Shown here: positions 7,135-22,970 of the stretch, piece after piece
Layout of the letters: each line of letters starts with the position of its first letter
How positions within the stretch are numbered: position 1 is the stretch's first letter
From: Paracoccaceae bacterium
GTDB lineage: Bacteria; Pseudomonadota; Alphaproteobacteria; Rhodobacterales; Rhodobacteraceae
NCBI GenBank assembly: GCA_027069385.1
Contig: JALXER010000067.1
Location: forward strand, 1 to 26,385
Direction of reading: 5' to 3'
DNA length: 26,385 nucleotides
Notes under the pieces: model-generated
The model's database searches: none
What the model was told of the DNA's origin: nothing
Seen by the model: only the letters and a program-made list of their open reading frames with translations
Program-made: the position numbers and the translations under genes

Positions 7135-9248
7135 GCAAACTTTTCCTGAATTTCTTTCGAGATGGCAGCAGGAACCGCGTCATAGTGGTCAAACTGCATG
7201 GTGAAGTTCGCGCGCCCCGAGGACATGGAGCGAAGCGTGTTGATATAGCCAAACATGTTGGCCAGCGGCACATTTGCGTCAATCGCGATGGCGTTGCCGC
7301 GCGTATCCTGCCCGCGCACCATACCACGGCGAGAGGTCAGGTCACCGATGATACCACCGGTATACTCTTCAGGTGTCACCACCTCGACTTTCATAATCGG
7401 CTCCAGCAGTTTCGCGCCGGCCTGCTTCAGGCCCTCGCGCATCCCTGCACGGGCCGCGATTTCAAACGCCAGCACCGAGGAGTCAACGTCATGGTAGGCA
7501 CCGTCGATCAGGGCAACCTTGAAATCGATAACCGGGAAGCCGGCCAACGGGCCGCTGTCCATCACCGATTTGATGCCTTTTTCCACGCCCGGAATGTATT
7601 CCTTGGGCACGTTACCACCAACAATTTTGCTTTCGAAGGAATAGCCTTCACCCGGCTCGGTCGGCATGATAACCATCTTGACCCGCGCAAACTGACCGGA
7701 ACCACCCGACTGTTTCTTGTGGGTATAGTCAATTTCGGCTTCATGAGACACGGTCTCGCGATAGGCAACCTGCGGTTCGCCGATATTGGCCTCGACCTTG
7801 AATTCACGTTTCAGGCGGTCAACCAGAATATCCAGATGCAATTCGCCCATGCCTTTCATGATGGTCTGACCGGATTCGAAATCGGTCTCGACGCGGAAAG
7901 ACGGGTCTTCGGCAGCCAGACGGGCCAGACCGGCAGACATTTTTTCCTGGTCGGCCTTGGTTTTTGGCTCTACGGCAATCTCGATCACCGGATCGGGGAA
8001 GGTCATGGTTTCCAGCACCACCGGATCGGAAACCGAACACAGGGTATCGCCGGTAGTGGTCTGCTTCAGACCGGCCAGCGCGATAATGTCGCCTGCAAAG
8101 GCTTCCTCGATCGGCACCTGCTCGGAAGAGTGCATCATCATCATCCGGCCAACACGTTCTTTCTTGCCTTTGGTCGAATTCAGGAAAGCGTCGCCCTTGC
8201 TCAGGGTGCCCGAATAGATGCGGGTAAAGGTCAGGGTGCCCACAAACGGGTCGTTCATGATTTTGAACGCCAGCGCCGAGAACGGCATATCATCATCGGC
8301 ACGTCGCGGAATGTTGCGGGTTTCGGTCTCGTCGCCGGGCGCGAACCCCATGTAATCAACCACGTCGAGCGGGCTTGGCAAATAGTCGATCACGGCGTTG
8401 AGCAATTGCTGAACACCTTTGTTCTTGAAGGCAGAACCGGCAAGGATCGGCACGAATGCCATTTCCAGCGTACCCTTGCGGATCAGCTTGCGCAGGGTGT
8501 CAACGTCGGGTTCGTTACCTTCAAGATAAGCCTCCATCGCGTCGTCATCCATTTCAACGGCCATTTCGACCATCTCGGCGCGCATTTCCTCGGCCTTGTC
8601 TTTCAGGCTGTCGCGGACCGGGCGGCGTTCCCAGCTAGCGCCAAGATCCTCGCCCAGATAAACCCATTCTTCCATGGTGATCAGGTCGATAGAGCCTTCC
8701 AGCTCGGTTTCGGCCCCGATCGGTAACTGGATCGGCAACGGGTTGCCGGCCACGCGGGTTTTGATCATTTCAACGCAGTTAAAGAAATCCGCGCCAATTT
8801 TATCCATTTTGTTCACGAATACGATCCGCGGCACCTTATAGCGGTCGGCCTGACGCCATACCGTTTCGGTCTGCGGTTCGACACCGGCATTCGCATCCAG
8901 CAGCGCAACCGCGCCATCAAGCACAGCCAGCGAACGTTCAACCTCGATGGTGAAGTCAACGTGGCCCGGGGTGTCGATGATGTTCAGGCGGTGTTTGGGC
9001 GTCTGGGCGGTTTTGCCATCTTCGGTGCGCTCCCAGAAAGTGGTGGTCGCAGCCGAGGTAATGGTGATCCCGCGCTCTTGCTCCTGCTCCATCCAGTCCA
9101 TCGTTGCGGCGCCATCATGCACCTCGCCGATGTTGTGGGATTTGCCGGTATAATACAGAATCCGTTCGGTACAGGTGGTTTTACCCGCATCGATATGCGC
9201 CATAATACCGAAATTCCGGTATTCATTAAGGGGATATTCGCGTGCCAT
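7131..9248 (-). CDS. fusA: translation elongation factor G
   Basis: A 705-aa translocase GTPase of normal length. G1 is AHIDAGKTT at residues 17-25, G3 is DTPGH at 92-96, and G4 is NKMD at 146-149. The switch I region around QEQERGITITSAATT and the C-terminal domains (domain IV includes KKQSGGSGQFARV) are complete. EF-G moves tRNA and mRNA after peptide bond formation and, with the recycling factor, splits spent ribosomes. It lies 15 bases after rpsG. Confidence 0.99.
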   Translation of the reverse strand: MAREYPLNEYRNFGIMAHIDAGKTTCTERILYYTGKSHNIGEVHDGAATMDWMEQEQERGITITSAATTTFWERTEDGKTAQTPKHRLNIIDTPGHVDFTIEVERSLAVLDGAVALLDANAGVEPQTETVWRQADRYKVPRIVFVNKMDKIGADFFNCVEMIKTRVAGNPLPIQLPIGAETELEGSIDLITMEEWVYLGEDLGASWERRPVRDSLKDKAEEMRAEMVEMAVEMDDDAMEAYLEGNEPDVDTLRKLIRKGTLEMAFVPILAGSAFKNKGVQQLLNAVIDYLPSPLDVVDYMGFAPGDETETRNIPRRADDDMPFSALAFKIMNDPFVGTLTFTRIYSGTLSKGDAFLNSTKGKKERVGRMMMMHSSEQVPIEEAFAGDIIALAGLKQTTTGDTLCSVSDPVVLETMTFPDPVIEIAVEPKTKADQEKMSAGLARLAAEDPSFRVETDFESGQTIMKGMGELHLDILVDRLKREFKVEANIGEPQVAYRETVSHEAEIDYTHKKQSGGSGQFARVKMVIMPTEPGEGYSFESKIVGGNVPKEYIPGVEKGIKSVMDSGPLAGFPVIDFKVALIDGAYHDVDSSVLAFEIAARAGMREGLKQAGAKLLEPIMKVEVVTPEEYTGGIIGDLTSRRGMVRGQDTRGNAIAIDANVPLANMFGYINTLRSMSSGRANFTMQFDHYDAVPAAISKEIQEKFA

Positions 9249-9263
9249 CGTAACGTGTCCTGT

Positions 9264-9734
9264 CTACCAGCGGTAATGCGAGAACGCTTTGTTAGCGTCT
9301 GCCATTTTGTGGGTATCTTCGCGTTTTTTCACGGCGGAACCGCGCGTGTTGACCGCATCCAGAAGCTCACCCGCAAGGCGTTCTTCCATGGTGTTTTCAT
9401 TGCGCGAGCGCGACGCGGTGATCAGCCAGCGAATCGCCAGTGCTTCGCGACGTTCGGGGCGAACCTCGACCGGTACCTGATAGGTGGCACCACCCACGCG
9501 GCGGGAACGAACCTCTACGCTGGGTTTGATGTTTTCAAGCGCTTCGTGGAAAGCCTCGATCGGTTCACGCTTCAGCTTTTCCTCAACCCGGGTCAGCGCA
9601 CCGTAAACGATACGCTCGGCGACGGATTTTTTACCGTCCAGCATCAGGTTGTTCATGAATTTGGTCAGCACTTTGTCGCCATATTTGGCGTCTGGCAGGA
9701 CTTCACGTTTCTCGGCTCTATGGCGACGGGACAT
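9264..9734 (-). CDS. rpsG: 30S ribosomal protein S7
   Basis: A 156-aa protein opening MSRRHRAEKREVLPDAKYGD, with the signature KFMNNLMLDGKKSVAERIVY at residues 25-44 and the beta-hairpin GGATYQVPVEV. S7 starts assembly of the 16S rRNA 3' domain and lines the E site. In E. coli it represses translation of the str operon by binding between rpsL and rpsG; here that gap is only 12 bases, so a site of that kind would have to lie elsewhere. Confidence 0.98.
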   Translation of the reverse strand: MSRRHRAEKREVLPDAKYGDKVLTKFMNNLMLDGKKSVAERIVYGALTRVEEKLKREPIEAFHEALENIKPSVEVRSRRVGGATYQVPVEVRPERREALAIRWLITASRSRNENTMEERLAGELLDAVNTRGSAVKKREDTHKMADANKAFSHYRW

Positions 9735-9746
9735 CTCTGTCTCTCC

Positions 9747-10118
9747 TTATTTCGGACGCTTGGCGCCGTATTTCGAACGACGCTGACGGCGGTCTTTAAC
9801 GCCTTGCGTATCCAAAACACCGCGAAGAATGTGGTAACGAACGCCCGGAAGGTCTTTTACGCGACCCCCGCGGATCAACACAACCGAGTGCTCTTGCAGG
9901 TTGTGGCTCTCACCGGGGATGTACGAAATTACCTCGAACCCGTTGGTCAGGCGTACCTTGGCAACCTTACGCATAGCCGAGTTCGGCTTTTTCGGCGTGG
10001 TTGTATAAACACGTGTGCAAACGCCGCGCTTCTGCGGACAGGCCTGCAGATGCATCGACTTTTGGCGCTTTACTTTAGGCTGCCGCGGTTTGCGGATCAG
10101 CTGCTGGATCGTTGGCAT
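9747..10118 (-). CDS. rpsL: 30S ribosomal protein S12
   Basis: A 123-aa protein from MPTIQQLIRKPR. The decoding-site segments TTTPKKPNSA and GGRVKDLPGVRYH keep the lysines whose replacement gives streptomycin resistance elsewhere, so the gene reads as wild type in that respect. The aspartate in KDLPG is the known methylthiolation site. I chose the ATG at 10116-10118; a TTG ten codons upstream opens the same frame but adds residues foreign to the family. It is the first gene of the str operon, about 187 bases downstream of the predicted transcription start. Confidence 0.97.
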   Translation of the reverse strand: MPTIQQLIRKPRQPKVKRQKSMHLQACPQKRGVCTRVYTTTPKKPNSAMRKVAKVRLTNGFEVISYIPGESHNLQEHSVVLIRGGRVKDLPGVRYHILRGVLDTQGVKDRRQRRSKYGAKRPK

Positions 10119-10311
10119 ACAGTTTTTACCCCGTTCAACCCGTTTCAATACTTACAACACCCTGCACCGAATGCACAGAATGCCAAATACCGCCCGCGGA
10201 CATGGTTGCGTCCGGCGCGGTGGAATTCCAGAGGAGCGAGGCGAACCCGGCTCATGACCGCCAAATTGTGGCTTGTATCGGGCGTGACGCGTGCCACTCC
10301 CGAGCGTCGCT

Positions 10312-10340
10312 TAAATAGGCGGAGTCGCGTGTGATGTCAA
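10312..10340 (-). promoter_or_regulatory. sigma-70 type promoter of the str operon
   Basis: On the minus strand a perfect -35 (TTGACA, 10335-10340) is separated by 17 bases from a -10 TATTTA (10312-10317). Transcription would begin near 10305 and leave a leader of about 187 bases before rpsL. The remaining bases from 10341 to 10437 hold a seven-pair hairpin at 10353-10369 (CGGTTTT with AAAACCG) and no gene. The promoter strength fits a high-output translation operon. Confidence 0.8.
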
Positions 10341-10437
10341 CACATGGATTCACGGTTTTGGAAAAACCGGATTTTGGATGCAAATCAAGGCCGTTACCCG
10401 CGGAACCACACCCGAATATTGCCCATATCCATCCGGT

Positions 10438-10977
10438 TTATACCGATTCTTGCGTTCCTTGCCCTGCCGTGATCAGCGGCTGGGCAAAACCCAGTATTTC
10501 ATTAGGGGTTTCGGTCCGGAAAAAAGCGATCAGCGAATCCGGTGTCCAGTCGCGTTCAAAATCAAGCAATCCCCACATTTCCGCAAGGGTTTGCGCGGTC
10601 TGCGGTTCAAGGTCCAACTTTGATACCTGCAACAGGGCATTGGCCAGCTCGTGCACCTCGCGCATCAGCGAAAATGTCTCCATCATCTCGCCAAGCAGAA
10701 CGATATTGGCCTGCCAGCTATCGCCGTTATAGATTTCCTGCGTTACCCGCGGCCCCGCCCCTGCGCATCCGAATATGGTGCAGGTCGGAAACCCCTTTTC
10801 GTTCAGGCTGTCATGGATAGAGCACCGATGCCGATCGTCCAGAAAATGGCACGGCATGCCCGCCGGTTTGTCATAGGCAAAGCCGTCTTTCTTGAAAAAC
10901 GGCAGGGTCACGCAGCATAATGATGCGCATTTGCTGCAATCATATTGCAGCCGTTTGGCAATGGCTGATTTATCCAT
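10438..10977 (-). CDS. cysteine-cluster protein of unknown function
   Basis: A 179-aa protein with eight cysteines in its first 71 residues: C14, C17, C21, C22, C43, C52, C66 and C71, in the pattern CSKCASLCC, then PCHFL, HRCSIH and CTIFGC. This recalls YkgJ-like clusters thought to bind zinc or iron, and the N-terminal module found in some pentapeptide-repeat proteins, although no pentapeptide repeats occur here. The C-terminal two thirds are mostly helical-looking and not recognised. It starts three bases after the rhamnosyltransferase gene, so the two form one unit. A metal cluster is likely; the role is unknown. Confidence 0.8.
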   Translation of the reverse strand: MDKSAIAKRLQYDCSKCASLCCVTLPFFKKDGFAYDKPAGMPCHFLDDRHRCSIHDSLNEKGFPTCTIFGCAGAGPRVTQEIYNGDSWQANIVLLGEMMETFSLMREVHELANALLQVSKLDLEPQTAQTLAEMWGLLDFERDWTPDSLIAFFRTETPNEILGFAQPLITAGQGTQESV

Positions 10978-10980
10978 CCG

Positions 10981-11808
10981 TCAGTCTTGGCCAAGCCGGT
11001 ACAAACTGTCAAGCGTCATGCCGAACTGGCGCTCGATCCGGTCCTGTTGTTCGGCCAGCGTCGAGGGCAGCAGATAGCCTTTGCGTTTTCCATAGGAATC
11101 GTTGCTGTTATGAATGCAGCGCATAAACATATACTGATCGCTGTCGCTGATAAACTTCAGCCGGGTCAGAATGCGCTGATGGGGAAAGTCGTAAATCGAT
11201 TTGTTCCAGCCGGAGCGGGAAAATATCGCCGTGCCGACCGAGGTCGGCACCGAGGCAAAATACGGGGTGACTTCGTTCCGGCCCGGCTTGACGGTCAGTG
11301 TAACCCCGCGAAAGAATGCAATTGCGACCTGTTGCTGGTCGATGCCCGAATATTGCATCAATACCGGCACCATTTCGCGCAACCGCGCCACATAGTTTAG
11401 TGCGACCGCGTCGTCATCATCCAGGCGAAACTGAATCCGGTAGGGCCGGTCAGACGTGTCGAGTATGGCGCCCGCTTTGCGCATCGCATCGCGATGGGGC
11501 AGCACCGGCAGTGCCACCAGTTCGGCCTGCGCCATATCGCCAATCAGTGCTTCCAGCCGGTCCCGATAGATATCGGGCAGCGATTCGCCGATCAGAATGC
11601 CTATTTTAAAATCCTTGTCGGTCTGGTTTTTGAGCAGACGCAGGCACAGGTTTTCAAAGAAAAAGAACCGTTCCTCCATGCGCGCGGGGTCATAGAGCCG
11701 GGCCAGATGTTCGGTTTCATCACTGTATTTAGTCTGGAACCCGCCGCTGCACAGATAGGAAAACCGGATCAGGCCGACAATCTGAACGTGGTTTTCTGGT
11801 GCTGGCAT
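10981..11808 (-). CDS. putative rhamnosyltransferase family glycosyltransferase
   Basis: A 275-aa protein resembling the 'putative rhamnosyl transferase' family common in Rhodobacterales. It shows an N-terminal VQIVGLIRFSYL strand and an acidic RLDDDDA motif (D130-D133) of the type that binds the nucleotide-sugar metal in GT-A enzymes. No signal peptide or membrane helix is seen. I chose the ATG at 11806-11808, which has GGAG five bases upstream. A GTG at 11835 would lie in the loop of a hairpin with no binding site. It follows rpoC in the same direction. Real substrate and product are unknown. Confidence 0.75.
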   Translation of the reverse strand: MPAPENHVQIVGLIRFSYLCSGGFQTKYSDETEHLARLYDPARMEERFFFFENLCLRLLKNQTDKDFKIGILIGESLPDIYRDRLEALIGDMAQAELVALPVLPHRDAMRKAGAILDTSDRPYRIQFRLDDDDAVALNYVARLREMVPVLMQYSGIDQQQVAIAFFRGVTLTVKPGRNEVTPYFASVPTSVGTAIFSRSGWNKSIYDFPHQRILTRLKFISDSDQYMFMRCIHNSNDSYGKRKGYLLPSTLAEQQDRIERQFGMTLDSLYRLGQD

Positions 11809-11820
11809 GGCGGCTCCGGT

Positions 11821-11850
11821 GGCCTTTCCCGTCACAAAACGGAAAAGGCC
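11821..11850 (-). other. stem-loop between rpoC and the glycosyltransferase gene
   Basis: On the minus strand GGCCTTTTCCG pairs with CGGGAAAGGCC (eleven pairs, one G-U) around the eight-base loop TTTTGTGA. It lies ten bases after the rpoC stop. No T run follows, so it may be a weak terminator, an RNase processing site or a message-stabilising end for rpoBC. Confidence 0.65.
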
Positions 11851-11859
11851 GTTGGTTGG

Positions 11860-16134
<4,275 letters not shown>

Positions 16135-16163
16135 TTTTTGATCCTCAATCTCATTTCCAAGTG

Positions 16164-16182
16164 TAGGGGCGGCAATGCGCCC

Positions 16183-16185
<3 letters not shown>
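16164..16185 (-). other. hairpin at the rpoB stop codon
   Basis: A perfect eight-pair stem, TAGGGGCG with CGCCCCTA around the loop CATTGC on the minus strand. Its first three bases are the rpoB stop codon (16183-16185). It has no T run. Its GTAGGGGCG arms resemble dispersed palindromic repeats seen in other bacteria, but only one copy is present in this window. Confidence 0.65.
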
Positions 16186-20319
<4,134 letters not shown>

Positions 20320-20436
20320 GTCTTCGTAACCCTTTTTCAACGCCCGACGAACGACTGGGAACGCCCGTCAAAGCCCTGCGGTACACCCTTCCAATTCTTG
20401 CGAAATTCCCACATTCCGCTTCCGGTCGGTCTGCAC

Positions 20437-20508
20437 CTTTCAGGAAGTCGCCCGCGCGGCACCCTGAAAGACGCAAATAGCTGAACCCGTGATACCCACG
20501 GGTCCAGC
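20437..20508 (-). promoter_or_regulatory. tandem hairpins in the rplL-rpoB gap
   Basis: The first hairpin in the leftward direction (20480-20508) pairs GCTGGACCCGTG with CACGGGTTCAGC, twelve pairs with one G-U and a five-base loop, followed by TATTTGCGTCTTTC. The second (20437-20470) pairs CTTTCAGG with CCTGAAAG around an 18-base loop. In E. coli this gap holds a partial terminator and an RNase III site that set the ratio of L7/L12 to polymerase; these hairpins are placed to do the same. The remainder of 20320-20546 has no gene. Confidence 0.6.
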
Positions 20509-20546
20509 CTTGTTTTGTTGGTGCGAAGGCAAGGGCCCCGCCCGTA

Positions 20547-20927
20547 TTACTTCAACTCGACAGTCGCGCCAGCGGCTTCCAGCTTGGTTTTGATTTCTTC
20601 GGCTTCGGCTTTGGAAACGCCTTCTTTGACGGCTTTGCCGCCTTCGTCCACAACAGCTTTGGCTTCTTTCAGGCCCAGGCCGGTGATGGCGCGGACTTCT
20701 TTGATTACGCCGATTTTCTTGTCGCCGGCAGCAACCAGAATAACGTCGAATTCGTCTTTTTCCTCGGCTGCACCACCAGCGTCACCGCCAGCAGCACCGG
20801 CCATGACAACAGCGCCACCGGCTGCCGGCTCGATGCCGTGCTCGTCTTTGAGGATGTTTTTCAGTTCTACAGCTTCGAGAAGGGTCAGACCAACGATCTC
20901 TTCAGCAAGTTTTTTCAGATCAGCCAT
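20547..20927 (-). CDS. rplL: 50S ribosomal protein L7/L12
   Basis: A 126-aa stalk protein. The N-terminal dimerisation domain is at residues 1-35, followed by an alanine- and glycine-rich hinge (about 36-55). The C-terminal factor-binding domain contains KIGVIKEVRAITGLGLKEAK. It recruits EF-Tu and EF-G, both encoded in this window, and is present in several copies per ribosome. It follows rplJ by 79 bases. Confidence 0.99.
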   Translation of the reverse strand: MADLKKLAEEIVGLTLLEAVELKNILKDEHGIEPAAGGAVVMAGAAGGDAGGAAEEKDEFDVILVAAGDKKIGVIKEVRAITGLGLKEAKAVVDEGGKAVKEGVSKAEAEEIKTKLEAAGATVELK

Positions 20928-20958
20928 TTGTTTTGCTTTCCGTATTCAGTTTCAATTT

Positions 20959-20990
20959 GTTCCGGTATGCGTTGATTCACATGTTCCGGT
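20959..20990 (-). repeat. nine-base direct repeat in the rplJ-rplL gap
   Basis: ACCGGAACA occurs twice on the minus strand, at 20982-20990 and 20959-20967, with starts 23 bases apart. The 79-base gap otherwise shows no strong structure. The repeats could bind a protein or help boost translation of rplL, or could be chance. Confidence 0.5.
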
Positions 20991-21006
20991 CATAGGGTCA
21001 CAGAGA

Positions 21007-21522
21007 TTATGCGCCAGCCCGTTCTTCGATGGTAGAAAGTATACCAGCGATATTCGAGCCAGGTGCGCCAGCCGCCGCTGCGATGTCGCTGGCCGGTGCA
21101 GTAAGACAAGCAGCAATAGAGGCAAGAACCTCTTCGCGGCTTGGCATGGCTGCCACAGCTTTGACACCGGCAGGGTCGAGAATGTCCGATCCCATCGATC
21201 CGCCCAGAATAACGAGCTTGTCGTTATCTTTGGCAAAGGCCTGCGTGGCTTTCGCCGCCGCTACCGGATCTTCGGAATATGCGAACACTGTCATCCCCGC
21301 CAGAAGATCCCCGATGCCTTCGCAAGGGGTATCTTTCAGGGCGATTTTGGCGAGCCTGTTTTTGGCAACGCGAACATTCCCGCCTGCTTCGCTCATGCGA
21401 AGGCGGTAGTCCGTCATCTCAGCAACTGTCAGACCGGTGTAGTGTGAAACCACAACAACACCAGAGTCCGTGAAGATTTGACCGAGTTCACCGATCACTG
21501 CTTCTTTTTGGGCTCTATCCAC
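21007..21522 (-). CDS. rplJ: 50S ribosomal protein L10
   Basis: A 171-aa protein that anchors L7/L12 dimers to the stalk base. It opens MDRAQKEAVIGEL, contains VVVSHYTGLTVAEMTDYR and VAKNRLAKIAL in the rRNA-binding domain, and ends in a helix (NIAGILSTIEERAGA) of the type that binds L7/L12. The complex of L10 with L7/L12 is known to repress its own message in several bacteria. The 209-base leader before this gene carries an unusual set of hairpins. Confidence 0.98.
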   Translation of the reverse strand: MDRAQKEAVIGELGQIFTDSGVVVVSHYTGLTVAEMTDYRLRMSEAGGNVRVAKNRLAKIALKDTPCEGIGDLLAGMTVFAYSEDPVAAAKATQAFAKDNDKLVILGGSMGSDILDPAGVKAVAAMPSREEVLASIAACLTAPASDIAAAAGAPGSNIAGILSTIEERAGA

Positions 21523-21540
21523 AGATTTGCTCCAGTTTAT

Positions 21541-21723
21541 GAAAGGGTCGCCCCTTTCGGCTCATGTTTGCCGGGGTTGCCCCCGACGATTGGGTCCTTA
21601 CGGAACCGCCAAAACCGGCCCGGGCGCTTACCCGATCTGATTTCTTTGTTCCCGTCTCAGGCAGGAATTATGCTGTTGCCAGCACCCGCCATCTCGGACG
21701 ATCGAGCGAGGGTTGCCCCTCGC
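21541..21723 (-). promoter_or_regulatory. rplJ leader with five GNRA-tetraloop hairpins
   Basis: In the order of transcription five small hairpins each close on a GNRA loop. At 21706-21723 there are seven pairs with loop GCAA. At 21671-21684 there are five pairs with GCAA. At 21593-21607 there are five pairs plus a bulge, with GTAA. At 21572-21585 there are five pairs with GCAA. At 21541-21558 there are seven pairs with GCGA. They fill the 209 bases between the rplA stop and the rplJ start. L10-L7/L12 is known to bind its own leader RNA in other bacteria, so an autoregulatory role is a fair inference. Confidence 0.65.
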
Positions 21724-21731
21724 AAGAATGC

Positions 21732-22430
21732 TTATTCGGCCACCGCCGCGGCCACGTCGAGCGAAACGCCCGGCCCCATGGTCGAGGACAGCACGATTTT
21801 CTTGACATAGGTGCCCTTGGCGCCGGTCGGCTTGGCCTTCAGGACCGCCGCAACCATGGCCTTGACGTTTTCGGCCAGCTTGGCGTCGTCAAACGACACC
21901 TTGCCGATCCCCGCATGCACAACGCCGGCTTTCTCGGCCTTGAACTGCACTTCGCCACCTTTGGCAGCTTCGACAGCGGCCTTGATGTCCATGGTTACCG
22001 TGCCAACCCGCGGGTTGGGCATCAGGTTGCGCGGGCCAAGAATTTTACCCAGACGGCCAACGATCGGCATCATGTCGGGGGTTGCAATGCACCGGTCAAA
22101 ATCGAGGTTGCCCTGCTGGATGCTCTCCATCAGGTCTTCGGCGCCGATCACATCGGCACCCGCAGCCTTGGCTTCGTCAGCTTTTGCATCGCGGGCAAAA
22201 ACCGCAACGCGCATGGCCTTGCCGGTGCCGTTGGGCAGCGCACAAACGCCGCGTACCATCTGGTCGGCGTGGCGCGGGTCAACACCCAGGTTGAACGCCA
22301 CATCGACGGTTTCGTCAAATTTGGTGGTTGCGTTGGCTTTGATCAAGGCAACGGCCTCGTCAACCGACAGTTCGGATTTGCCTGCGAATGCAGCTTTCGC
22401 AGCTGCGTAACGTTTTCCAGTTTTAGCCAT
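21732..22430 (-). CDS. rplA: 50S ribosomal protein L1
   Basis: A 232-aa protein opening MAKTGKRYAAAKAAFAGK, with TKFDETVDVAFNLGVDPRHADQ in domain I and the signature GRLGKILGPRNLMPNPRVGTV near the middle. L1 forms the mobile stalk that releases deacylated tRNA and, in E. coli, represses translation of the rplK-rplA message. It starts four bases after the rplK stop, consistent with coupled translation. Confidence 0.98.
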   Translation of the reverse strand: MAKTGKRYAAAKAAFAGKSELSVDEAVALIKANATTKFDETVDVAFNLGVDPRHADQMVRGVCALPNGTGKAMRVAVFARDAKADEAKAAGADVIGAEDLMESIQQGNLDFDRCIATPDMMPIVGRLGKILGPRNLMPNPRVGTVTMDIKAAVEAAKGGEVQFKAEKAGVVHAGIGKVSFDDAKLAENVKAMVAAVLKAKPTGAKGTYVKKIVLSSTMGPGVSLDVAAAVAE

Positions 22431-22434
22431 TGCC

Positions 22435-22863
22435 TTACCCTTTCAACTCGATACCCATCGAGCGGGCGGACCCCAAGATGATTTTCACAGCGCCGTCCAT
22501 ATCGACCGCATTCAGGTCTTTCATTTTGGCGGTCGCGATTTCCTTGACCTGCTTCATGGTCACGGTTCCCACGACCTCTTTGGCGGGGTTGGTGGCACCG
22601 GATTTCAGCTTGGCCGCTTTTTTCAGCATATAGGATGCCGGCGGGGTTTTGATATCCATGGTGAACGATTTATCAACGTAATAGGTGATAATCGTCGGGC
22701 AGGGGGCACCGGCCTCCAGGTCCTGCGTTTTGGCGTTGAACGCCTTGCAGAATTCCATGATGTTCAGCCCGCGCTGACCCAAAGCAGGGCCAACGGGCGG
22801 GGACGGGTTTGCCTTACCGGCAGGCACTTGCAACTTCATCGTGCCAGCTACTTTTTTAGCCAT
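22435..22863 (-). CDS. rplK: 50S ribosomal protein L11
   Basis: A 142-aa protein with the N-terminal proline-rich PSPPVGPALGQRGLNIMEFC segment, the known thiostrepton contact region, and a C-terminal rRNA-binding domain ending in ILGSARSMGIELKG. L11 forms the GTPase-associated centre and triggers the RelA stringent response in other bacteria. An AGGAGG site precedes the ATG. It is the first gene after a structured 107-base gap behind nusG. Confidence 0.98.
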   Translation of the reverse strand: MAKKVAGTMKLQVPAGKANPSPPVGPALGQRGLNIMEFCKAFNAKTQDLEAGAPCPTIITYYVDKSFTMDIKTPPASYMLKKAAKLKSGATNPAKEVVGTVTMKQVKEIATAKMKDLNAVDMDGAVKIILGSARSMGIELKG

Positions 22864-22891
22864 TACGGCCTCCTAGTCTGTACCGCCCCTT

Positions 22892-22933
22892 GGGTCGCGA
22901 CCCGCAGGGCATTGCGGTAGGGTGGTGCGGGTC
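22892..22933 (-). promoter_or_regulatory. overlapping inverted repeats upstream of rplK
   Basis: On the minus strand GACCCGCA (22926-22933) can pair with TGCGGGTC (22899-22906), eight perfect pairs. The palindrome GGGTCGCGACCC (22892-22903) shares five bases with the second arm, so the two structures compete. The position is that of the L1-responsive leader in E. coli, but I do not recognise an L1 site. Confidence 0.45.
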
Positions 22934-22970
22934 AGGCGCGCGCGCCCTTACCTTCCACCCGATGGATCAC

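Noticed and set aside
7119..8726. A 535-codon open frame opposite fusA, and similar long frames opposite rpoC (11494-12984), rpsC (1672-2505) and rplB (2502-3842)
   Set aside because: All mirror conserved genes on the minus strand and show no recognisable protein features or ribosome binding sites.
10145..10255. A 36-codon upstream open frame in the rpsL leader
   Set aside because: Only a weak, too-close purine stretch precedes its ATG, and the peptide shows no regulatory codon run.
20320..20340. A longer RpoB starting at a TTG
   Set aside because: The extra seven residues are encoded by the likely ribosome binding region, and the family begins at the internal ATG.
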